Positions 38,182 to 47,813 of a DNA stretch of 64,000 nt are shown here, piece after piece. The first letter of the stretch is position 1. Every line of letters begins with the position of its first letter. The stretch is from the NCBI RefSeq assembly GCF_002135315.1, contig NZ_NEGA01000005.1, forward strand, positions 1-64,000, written 5' to 3'. The stretch comes from Acinetobacter sp. ANC 3903. GTDB taxonomy: Bacteria; Pseudomonadota; Gammaproteobacteria; Pseudomonadales; Moraxellaceae. The notes beneath the pieces were generated by a model, which was not told the origin of the DNA, made no database searches, and was given only the letters and a program-made list of their open reading frames with translations. The position numbers were made by a program, and so were the translations under genes.

Positions 38182-39579
38182 TTAGCAGAATTTTAAAGAG
38201 CCAAAGCAGTTCCGATAAGCTGGCGCTAAAGTTGTAATATTACCTGCTGCTGCCTTACCATTTTGCACCATATTTGACATCAAATTGGTTAATGAGTCAT
38301 TAATATTCAGGGTAAAAGCATCTTGAAGATACATTGACCAGCCCTTACCTACAGCTTCTTCATAACCCGGATATTTAATACTGTCTAAAGCAGTTAAAGC
38401 TATACCAAATAAACTTGAGTCCACATCTAGTTGGTGAACATTGTTTAAGTTATATGGCAGCTTATAAGCATTTAAAGTATTGGTTAAAAGAGCGCTATAA
38501 TCCCCTTTGCTTAGACTTCCTCGAGCTGGTACTGCTTGCCCCAAACCAATTAATGTTTGTTCCTTCATATAGATTTGAATACCTTGTTCAAGTAAAGGCA
38601 TTAAGGTATTAGCTACGCCCGGGCCTGTAATTCCATCACACCCACTTCCAATTAAAGGTGTCGCACAAATCTGATTTACAGTTAAACCACTCACTACATC
38701 ATCAACTGTATTTCCTAATCCCAAGTTAGAAATTTTGACTTGTGTGAGTCGTGTCCCGGCTGCTTTTACATCCGCTGCAGAAGATGCTGCCGTTGTATCA
38801 ATAGTTAAATCTCTATAGCGAACCTTAACAATTGCTAAATTTAAGATTTCCTCATCATTTACCCCTAAAAATCCATCAGCCTTAGTGTAAACATCATCGG
38901 CACCAATCAACTTATCAATTGTAAACCCTGTTGAAAATTTAGAAGCGTTAGCATCTGTACAGCCTGTTGTACCTTTTTGACAAGTCACAGCAATATTAGT
39001 TTGTGCAGCAATATTAAGGTTTGTCTTCCCTGTCAAATAACCACTATAGGAGGCTAAACTCCCAATACTCATTGGCCCTACCGCTTTATCTGCCCCTAAA
39101 CGAATACCCACTACCTGGCGGGTTGCTGCGTTACTTCCGCCTTTGATTGCAAACTGAAAAAAAGGATTGGTTAATACAAAATCTTTTAAACCCGCTTGAT
39201 TAGACTCCGCATTATTAAAATCTGCACCTGTGGGTTGTCCGGCTACACCAGGTAATGTAATGCAAGTTCCAGAGGCATTTGTGACACAACCAAAAGATAA
39301 ATCTGAAATATCAATATCACATTTATCTGCACCATTATCGCCACCACAGCCCAACTGTAGTGATTTGATATTGGCATTTAAAGAGAGTTCTGCCTGGAAA
39401 CCGAGTTTAAAAAAATCCAGGCTTTGGGTTGCATCAGTCTCTTTAGTAAGTGTAAACAAAGCCTGTCCCGTTACATCCGAAAGTGACTGATCATCTAGAC
39501 TCGTCATTGCATAAGACATTGTGGATGTTACAAATGCTAAGACTAAAGCAACAATGCCTGCAAATATTGTTTTTTTCAT
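38182..39579 (-). CDS. Exported VTGQ-motif protein 4 (last gene of four-gene operon)
   Basis: A 465-aa protein with a Sec signal peptide (IVALVLAFVTSTMSYA, cleavage near 24), then SLDDQSLSDVTGQA at residues 27-40. The rest is a Gly/Asn/Thr-rich, beta-predicted chain with several Cys pairs (about 78/87, 98/106) and a C-terminal CFGSLKFC that can form a disulfide. An internal motif, KADGFLGVNDEEILNLAIVK at about 233-252, is shared with the next two genes. I do not recognise a characterised family; it resembles DUF6160-type or Acinetobacter fil-pilus-type surface proteins only by general style. It is separated from the upstream gene by 23 bp. Confidence 0.75.
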   Translation of the reverse strand: MKKTIFAGIVALVLAFVTSTMSYAMTSLDDQSLSDVTGQALFTLTKETDATQSLDFFKLGFQAELSLNANIKSLQLGCGGDNGADKCDIDISDLSFGCVTNASGTCITLPGVAGQPTGADFNNAESNQAGLKDFVLTNPFFQFAIKGGSNAATRQVVGIRLGADKAVGPMSIGSLASYSGYLTGKTNLNIAAQTNIAVTCQKGTTGCTDANASKFSTGFTIDKLIGADDVYTKADGFLGVNDEEILNLAIVKVRYRDLTIDTTAASSAADVKAAGTRLTQVKISNLGLGNTVDDVVSGLTVNQICATPLIGSGCDGITGPGVANTLMPLLEQGIQIYMKEQTLIGLGQAVPARGSLSKGDYSALLTNTLNAYKLPYNLNNVHQLDVDSSLFGIALTALDSIKYPGYEEAVGKGWSMYLQDAFTLNINDSLTNLMSNMVQNGKAAAGNITTLAPAYRNCFGSLKFC

Positions 39580-39602
39580 TTTCTTTACCCTTGGTATTTG
39601 TT

Positions 39603-41864
39603 TTAACGCGGTGTTATCCCTAACGTGCTGCGCATAGTCCCACCTGTAATCGCAATATCTGCTATTTTTTGCATTGTTCCTGCTGTAGGAGACAATGCCA
39701 ATTCCGCTTTTAATACCTTGTTGGTGATCGTTGAGTTGATTGTATTTTCATAATTAAATTTGATTTGATTATCCATCACCACGGTATCACTTTTTACTTT
39801 GATACGAGACTCAAGACCAATACGCCCTTGCAATTTGTTTAGATTGACACTGGATGACGTTATTGCATTAGTAGTTGTATTGGTATCTTCATTAATAATA
39901 CTGAAGTAACTGCCATTTCCACCTGTTACTCCTGGCGGGTTAAATTCAAAATTCGCTTTTAACGATAAGAAATTCGTATCCGCAGTACCAGTTGGACTTT
40001 CCGATCCCGGAATAATTAATAGCTCACCTTTACCATCTATCTTAAATGCAATAGAAGACAACACATCGTCTTTTTGGGCAAAATTATCAATGGGTACAAT
40101 TTTTTTAGTAGTACAACTTGGGGTTTCAACTGGACAGTTATATAAAGATCCTGGCAGTTGTCCAATCGCAATTTCAGCTTTAGCAGCAAATAATAAATTG
40201 TCTGCCTTAATATAAATTCCATCATTTTCAAAGCCAATCAATCCATCTGACTTCATGTAGGAATCAATATTTCTAAGACCAGCATAATAATTTACTGGTT
40301 CATTAAATGAACCAGTTCCACCGTCAACTACAATAATAGACGTTGTTGCAGGCTCACCCGTTTTTTGATCAATACCATAACCATCAGTCGAAAAGACAAG
40401 GTTATAGCCCAGCCCTTGGCTGTCAGTCGTTGCAGTCTTATACTTATAACTTTTTGAAAATAATGCCAAGTTTGCATTCAGATTATAAATTGGAATACCA
40501 ATACCCCAATGGGCAGTTTGGTTGTCAATTTTCGCAATTGAATTATCTGAAATAAAACGTGCTGTACGTGCAATAGACTGAAAATCAAAACCACGCACAG
40601 CAATTAATGCCGCATTTTGCTTTGTGCTAGCTGCATTAATGGCATAGGTAATTTGGTTTGAATCTGTCGGGTTTTTACCTAAAACTTTCTCAATGGTATC
40701 GTTATAAATAAAATTTAAATTATTAGTACTGACAGTATTAATATAAATATCACCGAAATCAATATAGGCATTTTGGCTATTTAATTGAGTAACATCAGTA
40801 TTTGAAGTACGTATTTTTAATGGTGCCAGATCTGAGAATTCAATGGCATAACTGCCATGTCCAGTATGACCAATTTCCAAAGTTGTAGGCTTATGGCTTG
40901 TACCAAGTAAGGTATTGCCTGTACGAGTAAATTCTCCAGACATACCAAAATGCAAACCACCTACACCTAAAGCCTGGTAATCGGTTAGAGTGCCTGTCAG
41001 GATACCATTGGTATTACGATGAAAATTCTGATAACCACTTTGGTCAGAATTTATAAAGATTTTACCATTGGCAATTGCGCCTGATGCCCCCATACGAATA
41101 ACGTTATTCTGCGTAGTTCCAGTGCCATAACGTATATCAATATTCACCCCAGGATTGGTGGGGGCATCCGCTCCCGTTCGTGTTGAACTAACATCACTCG
41201 TATCTTGTACACGCCCTAAATCAACCAGGTTGTCTGAACCATCTCTAGCTTTAGTAGTTAAGACAATACCCTCGTTACGGTCAATGTACAAATAACCATC
41301 TGCTGCAAGATTAAAGTTAAAATCTTTCAAAATCAGATTATTGTTGTTTAACCCATAACTAATACTGGCATTTTGCAGATTAAGATCAAGATGAGCTTTC
41401 GCATCACGGTTAAATAATCCATTTGTTGTTTCAAGATTCATGACAAACGGTGTAGTTGTTTTAATATTTAAAGAACCTAAACTTTGCTGTTTATCGGTGG
41501 TACAGGTATCACAAATCAACATGATGTTTTGCACTGCCGCCTGAAAAGGGGACACACTGGCTTTTATTTTTACACCTGTGCCATTTGCAGTTGCACCTAC
41601 GTCGAAGTCTAATTTACTTAAAATTTTTGTTTGGCCATTACCCGTAATTTCCACACCTTGCAAACCAAGTTTCATATTACCTTGATCTGTATAGTCTATC
41701 CAATTCGCCTGAGTAATTGTCGCTTTCGACATTTCATGCGTAATAGAAATTCCATCTTGTCCTGTCACACTACTTAGTGATTGATCACTTAACTCTTGAA
41801 TAGCATAACCATGCTGAGCAATAAGTATGCAGGCTGTCAGTATATTTAATTTTATTATTTTCAT
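39603..41864 (-). CDS. Exported VTGQ-motif protein 3, large
   Basis: About 753 aa from the ATG at 41864 (AGGGAT nine bases upstream; another ATG lies two codons earlier). Signal peptide ILTACILIAQHGYA is followed by ELSDQSLSSVTGQDGISITH. The body is a long repetitive beta-solenoid-like or porin-like series of alternating strands (LGLQGVEITGNGQ, ADGYLYIDRNEGIVL, FSDLAPLKIR). MKSDGLIGFENDGIYIKADN near residue 535 matches the internal motif of the neighbours. It is predicted to be exported and possibly surface-exposed. No catalytic signature or known domain is seen. Confidence 0.75.
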   Translation of the reverse strand: MKIIKLNILTACILIAQHGYAIQELSDQSLSSVTGQDGISITHEMSKATITQANWIDYTDQGNMKLGLQGVEITGNGQTKILSKLDFDVGATANGTGVKIKASVSPFQAAVQNIMLICDTCTTDKQQSLGSLNIKTTTPFVMNLETTNGLFNRDAKAHLDLNLQNASISYGLNNNNLILKDFNFNLAADGYLYIDRNEGIVLTTKARDGSDNLVDLGRVQDTSDVSSTRTGADAPTNPGVNIDIRYGTGTTQNNVIRMGASGAIANGKIFINSDQSGYQNFHRNTNGILTGTLTDYQALGVGGLHFGMSGEFTRTGNTLLGTSHKPTTLEIGHTGHGSYAIEFSDLAPLKIRTSNTDVTQLNSQNAYIDFGDIYINTVSTNNLNFIYNDTIEKVLGKNPTDSNQITYAINAASTKQNAALIAVRGFDFQSIARTARFISDNSIAKIDNQTAHWGIGIPIYNLNANLALFSKSYKYKTATTDSQGLGYNLVFSTDGYGIDQKTGEPATTSIIVVDGGTGSFNEPVNYYAGLRNIDSYMKSDGLIGFENDGIYIKADNLLFAAKAEIAIGQLPGSLYNCPVETPSCTTKKIVPIDNFAQKDDVLSSIAFKIDGKGELLIIPGSESPTGTADTNFLSLKANFEFNPPGVTGGNGSYFSIINEDTNTTTNAITSSSVNLNKLQGRIGLESRIKVKSDTVVMDNQIKFNYENTINSTITNKVLKAELALSPTAGTMQKIADIAITGGTMRSTLGITPR

Positions 41865-41896
41865 TCTCATATCCCTATTCTTAAATTCTTAGCTGA

Positions 41897-42550
41897 CTAG
41901 CAGCGACTAGTTGAAGTCCCAGCACAGTTATAACTAAAAATTTTGAGGTTACCTGAGATATGTAAATTCCCATGTGCATTCAACCCCATGAATCCTTTTT
42001 CTAATCCTTTATCGAATATGCCAGCCTCTGTGCCATAAGTTTCTGAATTTAAGTATCCTTCTGCCCCACTTTCCACAGACAATCCAGCAAAACCTAAATT
42101 TCTAATTTTTAAAGGTGCATTATCATAAAAAGTAAGTTGCATTGCCGTTTGTGGATTTCCATCTTTGTTGGTAATGGTCGAGCCATCCATGGAGAAACGG
42201 TCAATTTGCAATGTTCCCTGGATTTTTTTAAACACTAACCATTTTTGATTGCCATTTTCCACATGATTGTTAGGTGAAATCGCAAGACGGCATAAAATGT
42301 CGTTGGTACAGTTGTAAACATAGTTAACATCACTTGTGGTCAAGGCACTGAATGCTTTGCTTTTATCAGAAATATCTTGTAGTGACATATCATTGGCATA
42401 CTTATGGTTTAAGGACAATGTCCAGCTTAAGTCAGCTCCGCCCTGTCCAGTTACATCAGTCAACTCTGTAATATCTAAACCTACAAGATCTGCATGAACC
42501 AAACTCGAAAAGACAATGAGGACAGGATAAAAAAATAATTTCATAAGCAT
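41897..42550 (-). CDS. Exported VTGQ-motif protein 2, small
   Basis: A 217-aa protein. Signal peptide MKLFFYPVLIVFSSLVHA, then GLDITELTDVTGQGGADLSW. It shares APLKIRNLGFAGL with the large neighbour and has the internal motif as EKGFMGLNAHGNLHISGNLK near the C-terminus, followed by YNCAGTSTSRC (potential disulfide). Two starts are possible (42550 or the ATG two codons on, MKLFF); GGGGTGGA suits either. It lies 7 bp after the first gene of the operon. Function unknown. Confidence 0.72.
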   Translation of the reverse strand: MLMKLFFYPVLIVFSSLVHADLVGLDITELTDVTGQGGADLSWTLSLNHKYANDMSLQDISDKSKAFSALTTSDVNYVYNCTNDILCRLAISPNNHVENGNQKWLVFKKIQGTLQIDRFSMDGSTITNKDGNPQTAMQLTFYDNAPLKIRNLGFAGLSVESGAEGYLNSETYGTEAGIFDKGLEKGFMGLNAHGNLHISGNLKIFSYNCAGTSTSRC

Positions 42551-42557
42551 TCCACCC

Positions 42558-44030
42558 CTATAGTCCCGTTGTCTTAAATTTCAAATGTTGAATTAACATG
42601 CCATCAATAGCAGCCGAACCTAAATTCACCGCAGAAGCAGTCGGTGTAGAACCTGGACCTCTAAATACCACACCAGTCGTGGTACCAGTCCTATCGGCAT
42701 TTAATAAATTTTTTGTTGAATCATAACTAACTCCACCAATAGCAATACTGCTATGAGTGGCATTGTTTCCCTGATAATTCACTGTTGATCCATTTGCTAC
42801 AACTTGGCTTGTGTTATAACCGCAAACATAAACATTACAAGTAGAACCTTTGTAATCACTACTAGCACCTACAGAAGAATAAGCGAGTGAATAGTCGGTA
42901 TAAATTTTCTTATACACATCTGCAACCTTTGGAATTGCCGTCACTTCCAACACAATGTTACGTCCCTCGGAACCGACAATAAAAGGCTGGTACATATTAC
43001 CTAGCACTAAATTAATATTTGGGCTGTAAAGGTATAAACCTTCATTACTATCAAATACTGGGGCTAAGCGACCTGCAAAAAGAGCTGGGGTAGCTCCAAT
43101 ACCATCATCACTAGCGGCGGTACTCATACGTAATACATTCGCATCAAGGGCAGTTTTACTCGCAGCTGTATTTGCAAAAGTTAAATTTGCAGGGTTTGAA
43201 TTGGTATTCAACCTTAGGATAGATGCCATTCCTAAAGTCTGGTTATATTGTGCAGTCCCTGAAGTCAGCGTCTGGAATAAACGAACTTGTGATCCATTAA
43301 TACTTAAACCATTGGCGACGACCTGTAAGCGCATACGCTGACTTTTGCTTAACTCCGTATCATCTACATTCGTTGCATCTGTTGAATTGGCTACAGGCGC
43401 ACCTGTCACAGGATTAATTGCATTACTCGACGCCCATTTTCGTGAAAATGCATCTGTCCAGAAACCGAGCTTAATCTTGTCTTCGGTACTATCTGCTGTG
43501 ACTTTTGCCAATGGGGCTTCAAGCGCAATATAACTAATAGTACCGTTAGTACTAAATTGGGGTACATTTTGTTCAGAACCTGCACGAAGCAACCATGGGT
43601 TTGCTGTGCTTCCCCAGTTAAAACCTGTATTACTAAAACGAGCATTGGCATCATTATTAGTTTTAGATAATGCCAAACCATAAATAAAAATATCTGCTTT
43701 GGTCTGTTTAGACGTTAAATCTGTCGCGGTCGTCCCTGTATAGTTCTCGCCTACTGGAATAATACGAATAAAACCAGTGTCGTATTTAGGTTTGTCTGCC
43801 GCAGCAATAGCAGTATTGTTATAACTTGAAGCAGTAGAAATATCGTTAGGACCCTGAAAGACCATCTTAAAGTTTTCAGGCAATAATGCGATCCCTTCAC
43901 CGGTAGTTTCAGAAAGATGGTCATCTGACAAAGATTCAAGCGCATAAACTGATGGGCTAAGTAGTAAAGCTGCGAGCACACTCGCCAAACAAGATTTTTT
44001 AAATCTTGTATTATTCCAACTTTGAGTCAT
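42558..44030 (-). CDS. Exported VTGQ-motif protein 1 (first gene of operon)
   Basis: A 490-aa protein from the ATG at 44030 with GGAAGG upstream. The signal peptide (CLASVLAALLLSPSVYA) is followed by LESLSDDHLSETTGEGIALL, the most diverged form of the shared element. The remainder is Ser/Thr/Asn-rich and beta-predicted (SNEGLYLYSPNINLVLGNMY near residue 320). Two Cys near CNVYVCGYN could pair. No known domain is seen. A promoter should lie in the 240 bp between here and dcd. Confidence 0.72.
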   Translation of the reverse strand: MTQSWNNTRFKKSCLASVLAALLLSPSVYALESLSDDHLSETTGEGIALLPENFKMVFQGPNDISTASSYNNTAIAAADKPKYDTGFIRIIPVGENYTGTTATDLTSKQTKADIFIYGLALSKTNNDANARFSNTGFNWGSTANPWLLRAGSEQNVPQFSTNGTISYIALEAPLAKVTADSTEDKIKLGFWTDAFSRKWASSNAINPVTGAPVANSTDATNVDDTELSKSQRMRLQVVANGLSINGSQVRLFQTLTSGTAQYNQTLGMASILRLNTNSNPANLTFANTAASKTALDANVLRMSTAASDDGIGATPALFAGRLAPVFDSNEGLYLYSPNINLVLGNMYQPFIVGSEGRNIVLEVTAIPKVADVYKKIYTDYSLAYSSVGASSDYKGSTCNVYVCGYNTSQVVANGSTVNYQGNNATHSSIAIGGVSYDSTKNLLNADRTGTTTGVVFRGPGSTPTASAVNLGSAAIDGMLIQHLKFKTTGL

Positions 44031-44231
44031 CACGACCTTCCTTTTTATCAGATGCTCCGCATCATTATTTTTTAATTCATCCTATGCTTGGTATGCCGAA
44101 TTTTTATTTATTTGTCATTACGACAATGTTATTACCAAGTCTGTACAACTTTTTATTATGCTGAATATTATTGCAATTGCAAAAAAAACTGGCCGAATGA
44201 ACACAGTTTCCGATGAATGAAGGAAGCAAAA

Positions 44232-44260
44232 AATAAGCGGACCAAAATGATCCGCTTATT
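44232..44260 (-). terminator. Terminator downstream of dcd
   Basis: AATAAGCGGA / TCCGCTTATT stem, nine-base loop, 16 bp after the dcd stop codon. Confidence 0.85.
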
Positions 44261-44276
44261 CAATTATTTATTGTAC

Positions 44277-44846
44277 TTATGCCTTCGGCAATGTCACACC
44301 GGTCTGACCCTGGTATTTACCCCCACGGTCTTTATAAGAGGTTTCACATACTTCATCAGATTCAAAGAACAACATTTGGGCCACACCTTCACCGGCATAA
44401 ATACGTGCTGGCAAGTTGGTGGTGTTTGAAAATTCCAGGGTCACATGACCTTCCCACTCAGGTTCAAGTGGAGTAACGTTTACAATAATACCGCAACGTG
44501 CATAAGTCGATTTACCTAAACATACAGTCAATACGTTACGTGGAATACGGAAATATTCTACTGTGCGGGCCAAGGCAAATGAATTGGGCGGAATAATGCA
44601 AACATCCGATTCAATATCAATAAAGCTTTTATCATCAAAGTTTTTTGGATCGACAATTGCTGAATGGACATTGGTAAATACTTTAAATTCACGTGCGCAA
44701 CGAACATCATAACCATAGCTTGAAACACCATAAGAAATGAGTTTTTCACCAGTTTCATCATAACGTACCTGGTTTTCTGCATACGGTTCAATCATGCCGT
44801 GTTTTTCGCTCATTTCACGAATCCAACGATCAGACTTAATTGCCAT
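44277..44846 (-). CDS. dcd: dCTP deaminase
   Basis: A 189-aa trimeric enzyme that deaminates dCTP to dUTP, feeding dTMP synthesis. The conserved segments are [40 protein letters not shown] (with catalytic Glu) and [20 protein letters not shown]. Length and C-terminus ([13 protein letters not shown]) match E. coli Dcd. Confidence 0.96.
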   Translation of the reverse strand: MAIKSDRWIREMSEKHGMIEPYAENQVRYDETGEKLISYGVSSYGYDVRCAREFKVFTNVHSAIVDPKNFDDKSFIDIESDVCIIPPNSFALARTVEYFRIPRNVLTVCLGKSTYARCGIIVNVTPLEPEWEGHVTLEFSNTTNLPARIYAGEGVAQMLFFESDEVCETSYKDRGGKYQGQTGVTLPKA

Positions 44847-44971
44847 TATTTGTATCCAAAAATAGTTAAATCAATTATTGCGCTGTACTTTAACTGAAAT
44901 CTACCGTAATGGAAATAATGAACCGGTGATGATGACATTTTTTACAAAATGAACATTTCCCTCGTCCATAT

Positions 44972-45565
44972 TTAAAGATTTAAAAGAGCAGAATAGCTAA
45001 GAGGGATAGAGAAACTCAGCAAAATCAATGAAGCGGTTTTTTGCAAATTAGATTGATTTAACCAACGCACTTTATTTGACGCTAAAATTGAGCCAATAAA
45101 TGTCCAAAACAAGGCAATCGGCACAATTAATAGCAGAAACATAGCAATATGGAGGAAATAGTTGTGTACTGTGAGCCAAGCTGTGCTTGGAAAAATTGCC
45201 GAAGCAAAGAGTAAAGCCTTAGGATTTAACAAAGTTGCACAAAACAATTCACGCGCACGAATGGTAGGCTGATTATAACTGGCTTCAATATCTGCCGTTT
45301 TCCAGAGTTTAATGGCGAGAAAAATAATATAAAGTGCACTGAGAAGCTTTAATAGTGTAGGAAGGATTGGCCATTTAGCAGAAACTGTTCCAATGACCAT
45401 GCCCCAAACAGTGATGGCAATTAAATAGCCGCAAGATTCGGCAGGAATCAATCGTAATGATTTACGTACACCAACCTGAATACCGGAAGATGCCAGCAAT
45501 GTATTTGTTGGACCAGGCGTTAATAAAATGGTAATAACCAAGCCAATGAATAACCACGAAATCAT
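44972..45565 (-). CDS. LysE-family amino-acid/metabolite exporter
   Basis: A 197-aa, six-helix inner-membrane protein. The N-terminal signature ILLTPGPTNTLLASSGIQVG and the middle motif LFCATLLNPKALLFASAIFP are those of LysE/RhtB translocators. Family members export lysine, homoserine or threonine; the substrate here is unknown. AGAGAGG precedes the ATG. Confidence 0.85.
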   Translation of the reverse strand: MISWLFIGLVITILLTPGPTNTLLASSGIQVGVRKSLRLIPAESCGYLIAITVWGMVIGTVSAKWPILPTLLKLLSALYIIFLAIKLWKTADIEASYNQPTIRARELFCATLLNPKALLFASAIFPSTAWLTVHNYFLHIAMFLLLIVPIALFWTFIGSILASNKVRWLNQSNLQKTASLILLSFSIPLSYSALLNL

Positions 45566-45842
45566 ATGCGACCTCTCTATAGAGTGCGCGAAGAGTAAAT
45601 GAGTTTATTGTACTTAGCAAATCAGAAATTTTATATCTTTTAAAAACACAGAGTTTATTTTAAAAATTATTTAAATTTCAATAAATTATAATAAACACTT
45701 ACAATTTCACTTATGAGTCATTTGTTAGAAAAAGTTTCAATAAATACTATTTTAAGGTTGATGATTTACATTTAGCCGGCTTGAGCTGTCCCTCAAGGAT
45801 CTATTCAGGCACAATATTCCATCATTTAAACGGCCGATTTTT

Positions 45843-46385
45843 ATGGCAAAAAAGTTCTTTCAGTCATGGCTTCCCTCACCGCAAAAAGTTGCAGAGATGA
45901 AAGTAATGAAGATTTTTGGTCAACGCACCTTAAATCCTTTACTTTGGTACGTGAACAGAAAGTCCATTTCAAAAGCTGTTTTTATTGGCACGTTTTGGGG
46001 CATGTTGCCCTTACCGTTTCACAGTATTTTGATTGTATTGACGGTATTGCTATTTGAAGTCAACCTCCCGGTCAGTTTATGTCTGGCCTGGCTAACCAAT
46101 CCTTTTACCTTAGTTCCAATTCTGTATCTGGGGTTCTGGTTAGGCAGTAAAATATTCCAGGTCAATATGATTGATAAGGATATGATTCTGGGTGTGCTAC
46201 ATCAGATCAGCCACGTTATCACCCACTTTGGGCATGGACATATCGATTTAAGTTTAGCAAAAATTTTATTATCGGGGTTGTTACTAGAGGCTTTCATTTT
46301 TGCCATTGCGTTATTCGTGATTACCCGACTATTGTGGCGATGGAATATTATCCTGCATCATAAACGGCGCCGAGATCTGCAGTAA
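45843..46385 (+). CDS. DUF2062-domain membrane protein
   Basis: A 180-aa protein with two helix pairs. The DUF2062 pattern is IGTFWGMLPLPFHSILIVLT, then VSLCLAWLTNPFTLVPILYL, followed by a His-rich loop (HQISHVITHFGHGHIDL) and a C-terminal helix ending in basic residues. Function is unknown. It is a lone plus-strand gene between two minus-strand genes. Confidence 0.82.
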   Translation: MAKKFFQSWLPSPQKVAEMKVMKIFGQRTLNPLLWYVNRKSISKAVFIGTFWGMLPLPFHSILIVLTVLLFEVNLPVSLCLAWLTNPFTLVPILYLGFWLGSKIFQVNMIDKDMILGVLHQISHVITHFGHGHIDLSLAKILLSGLLLEAFIFAIALFVITRLLWRWNIILHHKRRRDLQ

Positions 46386-46479
46386 TCATGCCATTTTTAG
46401 CTATGACTCACTATTTAATCTATTAGTGCTACCTAAGGCATTGTCTGTTATTGCAAATACAAGCTAAATTCAAGATGTA

Positions 46480-46505
46480 AAAAGCCCAAACAAGGTTGGG
46501 CTTTT
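46480..46505 (-). terminator. Terminator downstream of apbC/mrp
   Basis: AAAAGCCCAA / TTGGGCTTTT stem, six-base loop; 30 bp after the apbC stop. Confidence 0.85.
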
Positions 46506-46535
46506 CAAAGATATGACTTTAATCAGGTAACAAAT

Positions 46536-47813
46536 TTAGAAAATTCTATTTTGTGGTTTTTCTACTTTTGGCAATTGATCGGCAATTTTCTGTGCAATGG
46601 CCATATAACTTTCCGCAGCATCATCTCCTACCAGCACAGAAGGTTTCCCGGAATCGGCATTTTCACGGATTTGCACATTTAACGGTAAACGCCCAAGTAA
46701 AGGAATATGGTATTGTTCAGCTAATTTGTCACCGCCACCTGTACCAAAAATCTGTTCCTCATAACCACAATTCGAACAGATATGCGTCGACATGTTTTCC
46801 ACTACACCCATCACCGGAATCTGAACTTTATTAAACAGTTCGATGCCTTTGGTTGCATCCAGTAAAGCAACATTTTGCGGTGTGGTGACAATAACCGCGC
46901 CTGTCACCGGAATACGCTGTGCTAGGGTTAATTGAATATCGCCTGTTCCTGGGGGCATATCAATCATCAACACATCGAGGTCTGGCCATAAAGTCTGGTT
47001 AAATAATTGCATTAAAGCACCGGTCGCTTTCGGACCACGCCAGGCAACTGGAGTGTTGTTATCTCCAGTTAAATGGCCAATGGAAAGCACGGCCAGACCA
47101 TACGCATCTAGCGGAACAAAATTTTCTGCTTCAATCATGGGAGTGCGTCCGGCATTGCCTAGCATGGTAGGAATACTTGGTCCGTAGATATCTGCATCCA
47201 GAACACCGACTTTTAAACCCAGTTTTTGTAAGGCCAAAGCAAGGTTGACGGTGGTTGTAGATTTACCCACCCCCCCTTTACCCGACGAAACCAGAATCAC
47301 ATTTTGAATACGTGGATGCTTGGGCACATCTCTTTGCTGCGGTGCCGGTTTCTGGATCGGTGGATTATTAGGATCTTCTGCATTGTTGCTTTCAGCTTGA
47401 GCTGTTTGTCCAGCAGCATCTACGACAGGCGGAAGTTTTTGGGCTGAAGATGCAGTGGAAGTTTGGGCTTTATTGTCACCACAATGTCCATCTTTTTCAT
47501 GATCATGGTTAGTGCAGCTTCCACCCTGTTTGTGCTTTTGCTGAATGACATGCATATTCAGTTCCTGAATGCCGCATTTTTCCAGTGCATCGGCCAAATC
47601 ATCATGAATTTTTTGTAGATGATTAGCTTCTTCAGGATAAGTATTAATGGTGATTTGTAATACCTGACCTTCTACATTAATTTGAGTAATTCGGTCTTTC
47701 AGGGCATGCTTGGAATTGGGCAAGATATAGCCTTGTAGCACATTCTGGATTTCTTCCTCCTTCACCTCTTGCGCGGGTGAAAACACAGATTTAAGCGAAG
47801 AAAGCCACGACAT
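46536..47813 (-). CDS. apbC: Iron-sulfur cluster carrier ATPase ApbC/Mrp
   Basis: A 425-aa P-loop NTPase. The N-terminal MIP18-like domain (about residues 10-105) is joined by an Ala/Gln/Pro-rich linker, containing a His/Cys-bearing stretch (GGSCTNHDHEKDGHCG), to the Mrp ATPase domain. That domain has deviant Walker A SSGKGGVGKSTT, DADIYGPSIPTMLG, Walker B IDMPPGTGD and the cluster-binding CxxC in HICSNCGYEE. It assembles and transfers [4Fe-4S] clusters. The extra Cys/His in the linker is unusual and might bind metal (inference). TTGGAG precedes the ATG. Confidence 0.94.
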   Translation of the reverse strand: MSWLSSLKSVFSPAQEVKEEEIQNVLQGYILPNSKHALKDRITQINVEGQVLQITINTYPEEANHLQKIHDDLADALEKCGIQELNMHVIQQKHKQGGSCTNHDHEKDGHCGDNKAQTSTASSAQKLPPVVDAAGQTAQAESNNAEDPNNPPIQKPAPQQRDVPKHPRIQNVILVSSGKGGVGKSTTTVNLALALQKLGLKVGVLDADIYGPSIPTMLGNAGRTPMIEAENFVPLDAYGLAVLSIGHLTGDNNTPVAWRGPKATGALMQLFNQTLWPDLDVLMIDMPPGTGDIQLTLAQRIPVTGAVIVTTPQNVALLDATKGIELFNKVQIPVMGVVENMSTHICSNCGYEEQIFGTGGGDKLAEQYHIPLLGRLPLNVQIRENADSGKPSVLVGDDAAESYMAIAQKIADQLPKVEKPQNRIF

